From Umbelopsis ramanniana AG (lineage: Eukaryota > Mucoromycota > Umbelopsidomycetes > Umbelopsidales > Umbelopsidaceae), in the NCBI RefSeq assembly GCF_025399195.1, contig NW_026252094.1, positions 248,001 to 312,000 of the forward strand: 64,000 nt of DNA, read 5' to 3'. Each line of letters starts with the position of its first letter. Positions within the stretch are counted from its first letter, which is position 1. Below the pieces are notes generated by a model. It made no database searches, was not told the DNA's origin, and saw only the letters and a program-made list of their open reading frames with translations. Position numbers and translations under genes: made by a program. Shown piece after piece: positions 25,250-37,698 of the stretch.

Positions 25250-25577
25250 AATTTATGGCTAACATGACCTGTCGGTGATTACCACATTATCCCTTTCACT
25301 AGCATCACTCAAATATCCTGTCAAGGATCTACTGAAGAAGGATGTTGTAGATTCAATTACCTCTGAAGCATCACACAAGTTGACCATGGAATAAATCAGT
25401 ATTCTAATAAAATGTGCCAAAATTGTACATAATATAATCGGGTGGGATGGGATTTTTGGGGTGTTGGTGTCAGTCGCAGTAACAACAGTCATCTGCCCGC
25501 GGTGACTGCTTGATATGTGGAGAGCAACCCTGTCGACACTGTAATCTTACTTCCAGGTTCAATTACTTTTCGATATA
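25250..25577. other. Intergenic spacer upstream of ATG26
   Basis: About 330 bp between the RRP4 and ATG26 genes, both on the plus strand. A short minus-strand frame at 25259-25492 has no recognisable content. Confidence 0.45.
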
Positions 25578-28500
25578 ATGGATGGCGGTCACCACACTGT
25601 GCTACAGTTCATCACAGCTGCAGCGCAACTCGTAAGTAGTCAACTTCACAGGCTACATGGGCCTTCGCCATTTGCTTGCGGAGATCCTTTCGAAAGGAGA
25701 TCACTCCCACTCCATGATAACGTTGTTCTGACCGCTGCCATTATCTATTCTGTAGATTGACGCACAAGAAGAAGAAGAGTCCTTAAAAGAAGGTACTTTA
25801 CATTATTTCAGCGATGATTTATATCGCAGACTGTTCACTCACTCCAACCTCAACTTGCTATCCCGTCAGATACCGAATCCATCAACGGTAGTGTAGTCAA
25901 TCACAACACTTCGAGTGAAACTTTGCAACCCATGACTTATTGATGTTTATTCAACATTTCCTTCAATCTGACAGACTTACCTCCTCCAATTACTGATTTG
26001 GGTCAGTCTATCTATGCCATCTACCCGGATGTGGTTCTGTCGCAGTCATCGGAGAATGAAGGCGAGCTTGCGCTGGTCAAATCCACTTCAAATGGCATAT
26101 CCGACACTTCATTGAAAGAACTTCTAGCTGAAGCCGCTGAAGGAAATATTGAAATACAAGCTAGTCGATACGAACGTGGGGATGATGATTCAAGACCTGT
26201 AGACTCCAGAGATACAGGTAGTTCTTCACAACAATTTCGAGAACTCAGTATACCTGAGAAAATGCAAGTTATCTTCAAGTTACCCAGAGCCGAAGAAATA
26301 TTAGGAGGTAAGTGGATTCTTTATCTATGAAATATCTCCCTAAATGTAGAACCTAGGCATTCTGACTATGATTCCAAATTGGTTCGCCAACAGAATGGCC
26401 ATGTTATATCGTTCGATCTGTAATTGTCGCAGGATTTTTATATTTGACAGAAGGACACTTATGCTTTTATGCTTCTTTACCAAATAACCAGGTAAACAAA
26501 AAGAGGATTATAACATTTTGCACGATAACAAGAAAGTAAGGGACTCTGATTTTAACTCTCACACCGTCCCATCCACAGCATAAAATTCAAAAGTCTGGCT
26601 TTTTACAAGTGAAAGCAGCAAGCAAGTCGAAAACATTTAGCAGGTGTTATTTTGAACTGAAGAATGACGTGCTTTCTTGGTATGAAAACGCAACAGACAC
26701 ATATTGTCCCTTGGGGAAAGTGGACCTCAAATATGCACTGGAGATCAAGCACTCTAAGAAACGAGAGCATGGCTTCCGGATAGTAACCATGAATCGAACA
26801 TGGCAACTACAGGCTGATACCAAGGCCAGCATGGTTGAATGGTAATTATACAACCATGTTAGACATTGTAGTTATCAAACGTTCTAATGAACTTGCACAG
26901 GATTAATATGCTTCAGCGAGGCATCTTCAAAGCAAAGAACAATGGACCAAGCCTGAAAATCATGTTGCCGTTTGATAAGATATTTGATGTGGAGAAAACA
27001 GATACTTTTGATTTCCAACAATTTATCAAAATCAGGGCCGTGGGCATTGACGATAATTTTACTATGGATGAGGTGCGTCCTTTACTGAATAGAGCCAAGC
27101 TTGTAATCATACTTTCTAACGCTGTTGTATAGTTCTATTTTGCGTACTTCTCAGACATCAACTCTACGTATGAAAAGATCAAGAGCACGTGGGCCATCAA
27201 TCAACATGCTGATTCAAAGAAACATACGTCCATCGCAGATTCTGACCGCTCGAATTCTCGACTTACGCCGGCCGAGTCTTCCATTGCCTCTGAAGACTCG
27301 TCAGATGTATCGCCTGCCCTATCCATATCAGACCTGTACGATAATGATGTACGTGCCAAAACCTCGTCAGTACAGTCCACCTCGGCTTCCAATATCATCA
27401 ATGCCGCAGCATCCTCAACATCCGCAGTAACATCCGCAGTGGCAAATGCATTCGCTATCCCTTCAGCCATCAAAGGATTCTTAGGCGGAAGGAGCATGTC
27501 TGCAAGTACCAAATCCATTGATAGAGAAAGCACGCAAAGCCCCTTGGACAGTGTTAAAGATGAAGACAAATTTGCCATCAGTGATGGATCGAGCTCTGAA
27601 GAAGAGGAAGCCGCAATGGTGGATTGGCTAAAGGACAAGCGTCGATCAGGCTTAAAGCTTGTCTACAGTCTACTTGGCGCGTCTGGGTCAAATGTGCCGG
27701 AAACGGCCGGTTACAGTGCTGGCTCAGCTGTTAGTGACGACTGGCGCTCCAAACCAAACTATGATCCATCGCTGAATTCGCAAGACGATGATGGTATTGA
27801 CACAAGGGCTAGGGAAAACTTTAAAAAGTACTTTGTCCTTCCCGAATCAGAAGAACTTCTGGCAGGTTAGTGGCATTTGCGATCGATCTATTTTAGGATA
27901 ACTTATTCATCCTAGTACGATCTCTTTGTAGTGTATCGATGTTCCTTTATGAAGACGCTTCCATGCTATGGAAAATTATATATTTCACCAAATTATATTT
28001 GCTTTAATTCTCGGGCGTTAGCTACGCGAGCAAAGGTAAAGCAATACGTTACATAGTGGTTTAGAGGATGCTGTCATAGGAAGACTAAATTTGTGTTCTT
28101 TCAGTTCATTGTACCATTACAGGACATTGCTACTGTTCAAAAACTAAGGAGCCGCGGTTACTTTTTTTACGGGCTTAGCATTCTGACGCATAACAAGAAA
28201 GAGGTATGTGAGCATGCGGTTGTATGTCATTATTTACGGCTTTGTATGTACATACATTAAGATACTCTTACCACAGCTATTTCTCGAGTTTGCCTCCATG
28301 TCCAAAAGAAATAGCTGTTTCGCCAGGATATTTATGTTGAACCGCCAAAATCATTCTACAGAAGACCCTGAGGAGTTGTTAGAAAAAACGAGAACCTGGG
28401 AAGCGAAATTTACTAGCGAAGATCGAAGTCAAGAAATCGAGCATATCGTCACACCACCTCAATTGGCCGGACGCCCTTTTCTTCAGAGTAGCATTCATGA

Positions 28501-30342
28501 TCAAACATTTGACGTTCCCGATGCATCGTTGCATTTCACCTGTTTAACGATAGGAACTCGTGGCGACGTTCAACCATATATTGCTCTTTGCAAAGGTCTG
28601 ATGGCAAAGGGACATCGCTGTCGTATTGCAACACATGACGAGTACAAAGAGTGGATAGAGGAGCATAACATTGAGTTTTGTTCTGTTGGAGGTGATCCTG
28701 GCGAACTGATGGTAAAAAGCACCTTCGAAGACATGGAAGAAACGTAAATATTCTACGAGCGCTAACACGCCTTTGTTTTCTTCTATTAGCGCCTGTGCGT
28801 CGACAATGGCTTTTTCACCATGAATTTTGTGAGAGAAGGTTTGAAGCTGGTAAGCGAAGCTACAAACACGGATCACGATGCGAAGTTGTACTGAATCGAC
28901 GGCTTTTTTTTTTTTTTGGTTTGAAGTTCAAGGGATGGTTCGAAGACTTATTACACAGCTCATGGTTGGCTTGTCAAGGCACTGACGTTCTAATTGAAAG
29001 CCCAAGTGCGATGATTGGAGTTCATATGGCGGAAAAACTTGGTGAGTGTTTAAACGACACTTAAGAATACACTTAATGCACCATCTGATAATGTATATTT
29101 AGGTATTCCATACTTTAGGGCATTCCCGATGCCATGGACAAGAACACGATCATTTCCTCACCCATTCGCCACCCCTAATTCACCAAAGGGTCGACTTTAC
29201 AATGATATGACTTATGTTCTGATTGACCATGTTATGTGGCGAGGCACATCAACACAAATCAACAGCTTTAGAAGACACACACTCCAGCTCCCAGCAACGA
29301 CTTATGAAAAACTTCAAATGTGGAGAGTTCCCTTCTTGTATTGTTTTAGTCCTAGCATTGTTCCTAGCCCGCTGGATTGGATGGACTGGGTGCATTGTAC
29401 TGGCTATTGGTTCCTTGACAGACCTCAGGTAAATTGTTGACTGGGATCAAACACATCATGTCAAAAATCCTCACTCTTTTTTTATTAGACCAATTGGGAA
29501 CCTGAAGAAGCGTTATTGACGTTTTTGAACAAAGAAGATGACAAGCGACCCATTATTTACATCGGGTTTGGTTCGATCATTGTCCCAGATCCAGATGAAG
29601 TGACCAGAACCATCACCGAGGCTGTTTTGAAAGCAGACGTACGAGCCATTGTATCGAAAGGATGGTCATCAAGAATGCAAGATAAAGCTCAGGGCTTAGA
29701 AACAAACGAGGCGTCCATTCAAGATCGAAAAGCACATGATGAAACTCTACATGTTCACAATGAATTCCCTGATACCATCTATTGGGTCAAATCTGTACCT
29801 CATGATTGGTTGTTCCCAAAGATGTCAGGAGTTGTCCATCATGGTGGAGCAGGTACAACCGCAGCTGGCCTACGAGCAGGCATACCTACTGTGGTTAAAC
29901 CATTCTTTGGTGATCAATTCTTCTGGGGCGAACGACTGGAGGAGATGAATATTGGTCTCTGTTTGAAAGAGATGTCAGTGGATTTACTTTCAAGCGCCGT
30001 AAAGACAATCACTACCGACGAGAGTATGAAGAAAACAGCACGGCTTGTTGGTGAGAAGATAAGAGCGGTAAGCAAAGCAAATAATTCCTATCAGTCGAAA
30101 AAAGAAACCAATTCATGTAATGCTAATTTTAACTCACCCTTTAGGAAAACGGTATCAATACCGCCATTCAGTGTATATATAGGGATCTTGAAGTAGCAAG
30201 ACAACGCACCATCTCATCCACTCAAGCACACGTGCAAGACGATCCGTTATCTACACCACAAGATGATCAAGAATGGCTGCTTGTTGACCCATCATCGCCC
30301 AACTCTATATCTAGCTCTCACCCTTCCCTTAAACCTGAATGA
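25578..30342 (+). CDS. ATG26: Sterol 3-beta-glucosyltransferase (GRAM-PH-GRAM-GT)
   Basis: Transfers glucose from UDP-glucose to membrane sterols. In some fungi Atg26 is needed for peroxisome autophagy. My model has 16 exons and 1,207 aa. The first GRAM half includes [20 protein letters not shown]. The PH domain has [19 protein letters not shown]. The second GRAM domain starts [20 protein letters not shown]. The GT28 domain opens with [20 protein letters not shown]. The UDP-binding end has [19 protein letters not shown] and [20 protein letters not shown]. The exon ending at 28711 is placed by homology (GELM joined to RLCVDNG); reading on to 28747 breaks the family pattern. The first three exons (25578-25631, 25756-25792, 25870-25887) are tentative, and the third would be an 18-nt micro-exon. 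Confidence 0.94.
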
Positions 30343-30892
30343 TACAGTTTGATTTAGAAACAACATTTTTTTTTTCACTTTTTGGTCCACAGTAATTTGG
30401 GAAATACTGGCCACCTGCTATGGTAGGCAATGATTCCTTAGTTCAATAGTATATAACACCACTTTCCTTTCCGCTTCCTTCCTTAGCTCCCCTGTTAGCA
30501 ACACAGATTATGATGAAATTTTTCAAAGCCAACCCTTTTTTATGATTGAGATGATTGTATTTGTTGACATCAGGCGGCGCTGATAGTCAAGTGAATTGTC
30601 TCAAAGCAAGCGACGATAGAAACGAATATTCAAAGACAAATATATATTTTATTGTGTACATCATTTAAGCCATCGCTTGCATGTGGAGGAGTCGACTACC
30701 ACCAAGAAAAACAATTTTTTACATTTTTTACATTTGAGTGAACAAAGTACTCAATTGAGAGCGTTGCCAAAGGGGTGATGCCAAAGCAAGCATGAATGAT
30801 AAAGTATAGAACGTATCTTTACATGAAAATATGTGTCTGCACTGAATGTCTGGTTTTGCAGACGGTTGGGGATTGCGAAGAAGTTGATGCGA
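30343..30892. other. Convergent 3' spacer
   Basis: About 550 bp between the stop codons of ATG26 (+) and the CNB-F-box-LRR gene (-). It contains T runs suited to 3'-end formation. No gene is seen; the 90-codon frame at 30751-31023 is a shadow of the minus-strand gene's end. Confidence 0.5.
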
Positions 30893-33745
30893 TTAAACAA
30901 CGACTTGCGCACAGTTTTCTTTTTCTTTGTAGTGTTCAAGCATGTCTTTTGTTTTGATTGTGACACTCTGGCATTGACTGATGTTGAGGAGATGGAGTTG
31001 GCGAGCGATAGCAAGTAGAGCATACACAGCTGTGTCAGTGACTCTCACACAGCCACGAACATTAATTTCCTTGAGATTAGGCGAGCCTTCTTGCACTAAT
31101 GCTTGAACCGACGCATCCGATACAGCAGACCCACAATATGAAGCATCGAGATGTTCAAGATATCGCAACTGGCGAGCCAACATTTCGATGGCGTTATCGG
31201 TGAGAGAGCAACAAAAGCTCAAAGATATGTAGAGAATGTTGGGTGCCGCGCGCGCTAAACTTGCAATAGCCCTATCTGTCAAAAACGTACAGTCATTCAA
31301 AATGACTGTTTCAAGGCACCGGAATGACCCTGGTTGCCAAGATTCGAATCCCGCGTCTGTTATGGAAGTGCATCGCTGAAAATTGATATATGCCAGTGTG
31401 TCTGCGCCAAATTCTGCAATATGTCTCATGGATACGTCTGTCAAATTCTTGCAATATGAAAGGGAGATGTGAGAAATTCCACCAGGTGGTGTTGATGGTG
31501 TTGACGGCGTCGAGGGTATTGATTGGTTATCCACAATCATATAAGGTGATGCTTCAGTATAGGACTGTCGAGGCGTTGAGAACAAGGCGTAAATGCCTCG
31601 GTCTGTTATCTTCCTACAATTGGACAAGTCGATGTCGGTCAAGTAGGGGCAGCCACCAGCAAGCAGAGCCAAGCTGCTGTCTACCAACTCCCAGCAGGAA
31701 TGGAGGTCCAATCGAGTGATTTTGGTGTTGTTGTTTGAAATTGTTTTGAAAGATTTGAAAGTCAAATGGAAGCAGTTTGACAAATTCATGTCTCGCACCC
31801 GAGTGCCCAAAAAGGTCGATATGGGAACGAAAACATCGTCCACCATCTTCTTATTCCAGTGTGACAAATCGACCTCTTCGAACAATGTGCGTGCTTTTCG
31901 ACTTCTTAATAATTTGTCCATTCGACTGCATACCCCTCTAAATCTCATGACGGTGGCGAAGTCCACAAACTCCAAAATGTTGATTAATAAATCGTCTTTG
32001 ATACCAATCAGACAAATTGGCTTATTTGAAGGCGTGGTTTCAGCCGTTTCCACGTCCGTTTCCATCATGACAGGCTCTTCAAAGCGTGAAGGTACATAAG
32101 CAGCCTCTTGCATCTGCTCAGCGGCTTTCTGTTCGGCGAAAGCGAGTAAATTGGGGTCTGACCAAACAGCAACGCTGGCACGTCTTTTTCTTGTACCCAT
32201 TTCGCGAATTTTCGACACGGCACCGGATAATGTTGGGTCCTGATCGCTGGATGTACTACATATGGTGCTAGTGTCGACACCACCATGTAATGGTGCTTGA
32301 GGAACTTGTTGGCTTTCATCACCTTCAAACGAGACATTAGCATGGTGTAGTATGAACACACAGAATGAGTTGCGAAATCATCTGTCGTCTTACCTGTTAT
32401 CGAGGTATCATGCGATGCTGCTAACGCAGTAGATCCATCAATTGGTATGACGGCGGAGAAATCATATGTCTGCTAGGTAGTGGTAAACGGAAAAAAAAAG
32501 GAAATGAGCTGTGAGAACCAGCAATGACACCGACTCATATCGCTTGCCTGTCGTGAAGAAAACTTACTTGAATATGCCGTAACTTTGCAAGCCTTTCTTG
32601 AGCCATATCTTTCATCTTGGCGGCAAACCAGGGATACTGATGAAGAACTCGACGCAACTTGCTTCGCGTCAAAACATAACAATCAACAGGCGTGATGGCT
32701 CGTACATCCGCGGCTCTCGGAATATCAAGTAAAGCGGCGACTTCGCCAAATTGCGACCCTGGACCGAGTCTACAAATGACTGCATCCGAAGTATTTAAGC
32801 AGTATGTGTCTAAGCAAACAGGTGCAACGATTTCAACGGTTCCAGAAATTATGAAATAAGTTTCGAAAGACGCTTCATTACGATGAATAATGGTAGTATT
32901 GGGTAAAAATTGCTTCGAGTCGACGTTAAGAGCGATTGTGTGCAATAAATCCTGATTGTCGCAATCACTGAAAATTTGAAGCTGAGATTATAACAAAAGT
33001 GTTAGCTTGAATAAAGCGCATCATGATCCATATTACACTAGACACCCTACTTTGCATATATTTCCATAAACACTGGCTTTCACAAAAGAATTCTTGTCAA
33101 CCAATTCTTCGCTTCTTCTACGACCAGTTTCGCCTGGAGGAGACAGATACTGCTGGCGCTTCTTTGTTAGTATCGCTAAACGTTCCTCCGCTTCGAATCG
33201 GATGACTTTTTCGACCTCAGGATATTTTGGAAGAATTTTGTGAAGGGTTTCGGCAGTAAGACAAGCCACGAAGCACTTGGTATCAGCAATGATAGTGGCT
33301 GTACGCGGAATGGAAAAGAGAATCCCGATTTCTCCAAAAAAAGAACCTTGCTGCAACTCGGCAAAGATGCACTCAGCATCCCGAGAACAGACGTGCACGG
33401 TTCCTCGTAACAAGAAAAATAGCGCTTTTGAGGGGTCACCTTGTCTGTAGCAAACGGAAAGAAAAGAACGTGAGAAGATTATACGCCGAGATAGCATCAG
33501 TTAGAAAAACGTTCATACTTGATGATGATATCCTTTGGCTGGAATATTCGCATAGACATCTTGTTCGCAACTTGGTATATGAAAGATTGGTTGTTTGTTC
33601 GTTGAAAAAGCGAGTGCTTGATTAAAGACTCCAATAAGTCGGGTGGTACTAAAGGACCGTCACCATAGGGCGAGGAGCAACTACTACTATCAGCTGTAGA
33701 GGCAGAGGAGGTTGATACAGAAGGGACATGGACAGCTGAAGTCAT
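30893..33745 (-). CDS. Two cyclic-nucleotide-binding domains fused to F-box and LRRs
   Basis: Five exons (33745-33519, 33444-33051, 32981-32568, 32469-32394, 32322-30893) give 846 aa in one frame. CNB-A (about 60-175) has GDPSKALFFLLRGTVHV and the phosphate cassette GSFFGEIGILFSIPRTATI. CNB-B (about 215-340) has FETYFIISGTVEIV and GSQFGEVAALLDIPRAADV. Both cassettes keep the Glu and Arg that contact cyclic nucleotide. The F-box (about 470-515) is IGIKDDLLINILEFVDFATV. Grr1/FBXL-type LRRs follow (LTDIDLSNCRKITDRG, HISLSYCKNLTDVSMRHI and others). By family logic this would be an SCF substrate receptor whose activity or placement could respond to cAMP. That coupling is inference. Confidence 0.9.
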
Positions 33746-34466
33746 ATAAGTCGCCTGATGGTTTCACGACGTGGATGGACGAAGGTCAGGATGGGAAAAA
33801 GGAAGAGGTAAAGATGAAAAAACCAAAAAGTCCGGTTTCACATCCTTTTTCCAATTTGACACCTTTTGGCCCTAAGCTTGTAATCCATTTGGGCGGTGTC
33901 GGACATTTAAATACCCTCGATGATTGTGTCATCTGCTCATCTGCTCTTGAGAACAAAGGATTCCAGACAGATACAGCTAATGAGCGATTACTAGGATAAG
34001 ACTATTCATTAACTTATAGATGTCATTCTCATGCAGTGTCACAAAGTATTCATATCAATGGTTAGATTTACAATCAAGTAGGTATTCCATAGCAACCTGT
34101 TACTCACTTGAGTGTGCATGACTTGACTTCATTGTGAGACCTTGGCCCTACGACAATCACTATGTTTCATTGGTAAACTACTCGTAACTTGGGCATGTGT
34201 GTGTGACGATTGCAAGTCATTCTACTTATAGGCGTATTCATTATTCCTCATTATCACCAGCTTGCAAAGCTTAATGCATGTTCTAAATTCTGTCTCCCCA
34301 GAACAGAAATTTGTCATTGTACTGGAGTTTGGCGGCAAAATGAGCGGCTGGTGTGCTCAGTTTGTCGCTTTTCCAGTGACTGCTATTTCAAGCAGTGGCG
34401 AATTTCTTCAGTCAGCACGACTGATTGAGTAGCGATGAAGCGTAGAGTAGAGACTGATCCTCATTA
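33746..34466. other. Divergent promoter region
   Basis: About 720 bp between the CNB-F-box-LRR gene (-) and the CstF-50 gene (+). A 95-codon plus-strand frame at 33712-33999 overlaps the first minus-strand exon and has no domain, so I treat it as chance. Confidence 0.5.
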
Positions 34467-36203
34467 ATGAACAACTTGGCAGAAAATGAGGTTTTACCTC
34501 TGATAGTGAGGTAAGTTTAGCTTGTATAGCCAACCATTGCTAATCTGCTATTCTGACATTCTTTCATCGACAGCCAATTGATCGCTTATGGCTATTCTGC
34601 CGTAGCGAAACAAGTGGCAGACGCGACTGGAGCCGAGACCGATATGATTCCGTCAACTAAACTTGCAGAATACCTTTACTACGGAAAAGAGCAAGGTAAT
34701 GTTCAGATGCAGGAAATTGTTGTTTTTTTCTTCCGCATGGCACTGACAGTACCTCTCAGCCGAGCACGAAGGCAGTGATTCGGATTTCTCGGATAAAGAA
34801 TCTGACGACGAGCCCATGAAAGAGGACAAACAAGAAGCCGAAGACTTGTCAGATGTGGATGGTCTCGTATTTGATCCTGATAATTTTCCAGGTATATTTA
34901 TCGTTTCGTTCGGTACATGGACTGATCTGGCCAGAACCATTAACGCAATGCACTAGCTTCAAAACCTGCGCCAGAGTACACACAAATGTATTATACACAA
35001 CATAAGGGACCTTGCTTAACAGCTGTGTTTAGCCCCGATGGCAAGCTAGCTGCAACAGGATCCCACGACGCGTCATTAAAAGTCCTCGATGTTCACAAGA
35101 TGAAGCACAGGACAGGTGATGTTGGTGACAAGCCTGTCATTCGAACTCTGTACGATCACGTAGCACCTGTGAGCGATATTAGTTTTCATCCAAATGGTAG
35201 TGTACTTGCTAGTTGCTCAGAGGATCAAAGCATCAAGCTATTTGATTTGTCACGACACGGTGTAAAGAGGGCTTTTCGGTATCTCAAGGTGAGGGAGGAT
35301 GAAACGCAATGTGTTCGTAGTGTCTAACTCATATTATGTAAAATGCGACTGATATATCGATTTCAAGGATGCTCAAGCTGTCAATAGTATATCCTTCCAC
35401 CCATCGGGAGATTTCATTTTGTCAGGCACGACCGACGCCAATGTTCGAATTTACGATGTAAAGACGTTTCAGTGCTATACCAACAATACCACCAATACAC
35501 ATAGAGGCGGTATTACGCAGATACGATATTCAGCAACCGGGCGACTTTTTGCTTCGTCGTCCATGGATGGTTCACTGAGAATATGGGATGGCGTTAATAG
35601 TCAATGCGTTCGTGCCATTGAACGCGCACATGGAGGTGCAATTGTATCAAGTGTTCGTATCACGAAGAATGAAAAGTACATATTATCTGCTGGCGCAGAC
35701 TCAACTCTGAAGATGTGGGAAATAGCGAGTGGTAAAATGGTGATGGAATACAAGGGCCATCAGCAGCGAACATTATTACTGCAGGTATGTCTATGCCCTT
35801 TATAACAAGATACCGTCATGACTATGCTGATATTCACATATATGTATTCTTGCAGCCTACCATGACTTACAACGAGGAGTATGTAATGGTTGGCGATGAA
35901 GGCTCTACGGACGTTGTCTGCTGGGACACCAGAACGGGAGTACTCCTGAAGAGACTTCCAGGTACGTATGACGCTATGCTCTATACCCTTGATCAGTAAA
36001 TCTTGCTGAACTTTTCAATCTCACTTTATTTTAGGACAAAACAACAACGTGAGATGCGTAGTAGCATCGCCTGTCGACGATGCCTACTTGACTTGCAGGT
36101 ACGAGTTATTCCAATTTGATAGACCGCCCACGTACGTCATTTGCCACTGACCACATCTTCCTACAGCGATGATTATCGGGCGCGATACTATGTTCGCGTA
36201 TAG
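34467..36203 (+). CDS. CSTF1: Cleavage stimulation factor 50 kDa subunit (CstF-50), WD40
   Basis: Part of the mRNA 3'-end cleavage machinery in the nucleus. Eight exons (34467-34510, 34574-34695, 34760-34891, 34957-35288, 35368-35784, 35856-35961, 36035-36098, 36167-36203) give 417 aa (human 431). The N-terminal dimerisation segment reads LPLIVSQLIAYGYSAVAKQV, then comes an acidic linker. WD40 repeats follow: HKGPCLTAVFSPDGKLAATG, KPVIRTLYDHVAPVSDISFH, ISFHPSGDFILSGTTDANVR, and the family ending CSDDYRARYYVRV. An AATAAA lies just behind the stop (about 36,220). The next gene on the same strand starts only about 180 bp downstream. Confidence 0.94.
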
Positions 36204-36384
36204 TTATATGTACTTACAATAAAAAAAATTAAAAATCAATGGCCTTGTCCTAAAACACTTCCCTTTGTATGCGTCCAACTTTGGAGGTTTGTTCACGATT
36301 CATCAATTTAAAACGCAGAAACATTTCAAAATCCGCTGTGGAAGCGGAATACTGCAGTAGCTTGTCTCTCCCACTCATCATAAC

Positions 36385-37541
36385 ATGGTAATGTCGATAG
36401 CAAGAGCAAAAGTGCACCATACTGTCAAGAACGCTTGCATTTACTAATTTTCTATTCATTGATTTGCTTTGATTCCATAATTCGATCGTGCGTCTTAGTC
36501 TGATAAGTACGAATGCGCGCTCGATCTTATGAGGCGCCTGCCCCCGCAAAATGTCGAAGAGAATCTGTCTAAACTCTTGGATATTGTTGATGCTGATCTC
36601 GGTGACGACCTGCTTAGTGCTATCGACCAGCCTCTCAAAGTCAGAAGATGCAAACAGACCGGGAAAGATTATCTCGCCTGTGATTACAACAGAGATGGCG
36701 ATTCCTACAGGTATGATTCAACCATGCGATATGTCTGTCTGCTTTGGACGCTACTGACCGTGCCTTTGTATTTTGGTATATTTGTAGATCACCATGGAGT
36801 AACGAGTACGATCCAGAGCTACCAGACGGAGCAACACCAAATGCAACTCTCAGAAAGCTTGAAGTTCACGCAAACGAAGCATTTGATACTTATCGAGAGA
36901 TGTACTATGAGGGCGGTGTATCCTCTGTTTATACCTTTGAAATCGAAGACAAATTTGCTGTTGTTGTCCTCATCAAAAAAGGTAAGTAACAATTTTGTTT
37001 TGGTTGCTTTTCACTAAATGCAATAATAACATGGGATCTTCAGTTGGTGAGGGAGCCCGCAGAATGAAGGGTGCTTGGGACTCGATCCACGTTTTCGAAG
37101 TTCAAGAGAGAGGACGAAATGCACATTACAAACTTACCTCCACTGTCATGTTGTATATGATTACCAATAAGCCGGAGCTTGGTCACTTCAATTTGAGTGG
37201 AAGCTTGACGCGACAGGTAAGAGATCAGACGCCTAAAAAAGCAGTATATGAAATGATAGAAAATCCGGACATTATTTGCTCATCCCATGTTTGTTCATCA
37301 ACTATAGGCAGAACAAGATTGCCCTGTTGATGATCAATCTGCTCACGTTATCAATATCGGACGCATGGTGGAGGATATGGAGATCAAGATGAGAAACTCA
37401 TTGCAAGAAGTCTACTTTGGTAAAACAAAGGACATTGTCAATGATCTTCGAAGTGTAGGATCCATCAAGGAAGGAAAAGAGCAAGCTGATATCCAGAAAG
37501 AACTTGTTGGCAAACTAATGCTACGAGGTAATAGCCAGTAG
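36385..37541 (+). CDS. CAP2: F-actin-capping protein subunit beta
   Basis: Caps barbed ends of actin filaments as a heterodimer with the alpha subunit. Five exons: 36385-36387 (ATG only), 36499-36710, 36788-36981, 37044-37216 and 37308-37541, giving 271 aa, the family length. The frame is open upstream of MRRLPP as [16 protein letters not shown], which matches the family start (M-S-D-x-x-x-x-C-A-L-D-L-M). The initiator must therefore be the ATG followed at once by a GTAATG donor. Core motifs are [60 protein letters not shown] and [20 protein letters not shown]. Confidence 0.94.
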
Positions 37542-37698
37542 ATCACTGGTAACCGCTATCCAATAAAGTTTTTATAAATTGAGCATTTGAATCGCGTTCT
37601 TTGAGTGGAAAGGTATATGTACAGACCATGAATACATGGTGATGATGACAATATATCATCTGATATAAAACTCTATGATATGATCAATTCAAAATAGT

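Noticed and set aside
28712-28747. Reading through to 28747 in the ATG26 exon ([11 protein letters not shown])
   Set aside because: The segment starts with a GTAAAA donor, breaks the phase to the next exon, and is missing from the family pattern AELM-x-x-x-VENG.
31330-31380. GATTCGAATCCCGCG string resembling a tRNA T-loop
   Set aside because: Lies inside an LRR coding exon with intact reading frame, and no cloverleaf forms around it.
33712-33999. 95-codon plus-strand frame at the start of the CNB-F-box gene
   Set aside because: Partly antisense to a well-supported exon, low complexity and Lys-rich, no domain.
36250-36549. 99-codon minus-strand frame containing SGRDKLLQYSAST
   Set aside because: It overlaps the first intron and exon 2 of CAP2 and the 3' end of CSTF1. 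No family match was recognised.
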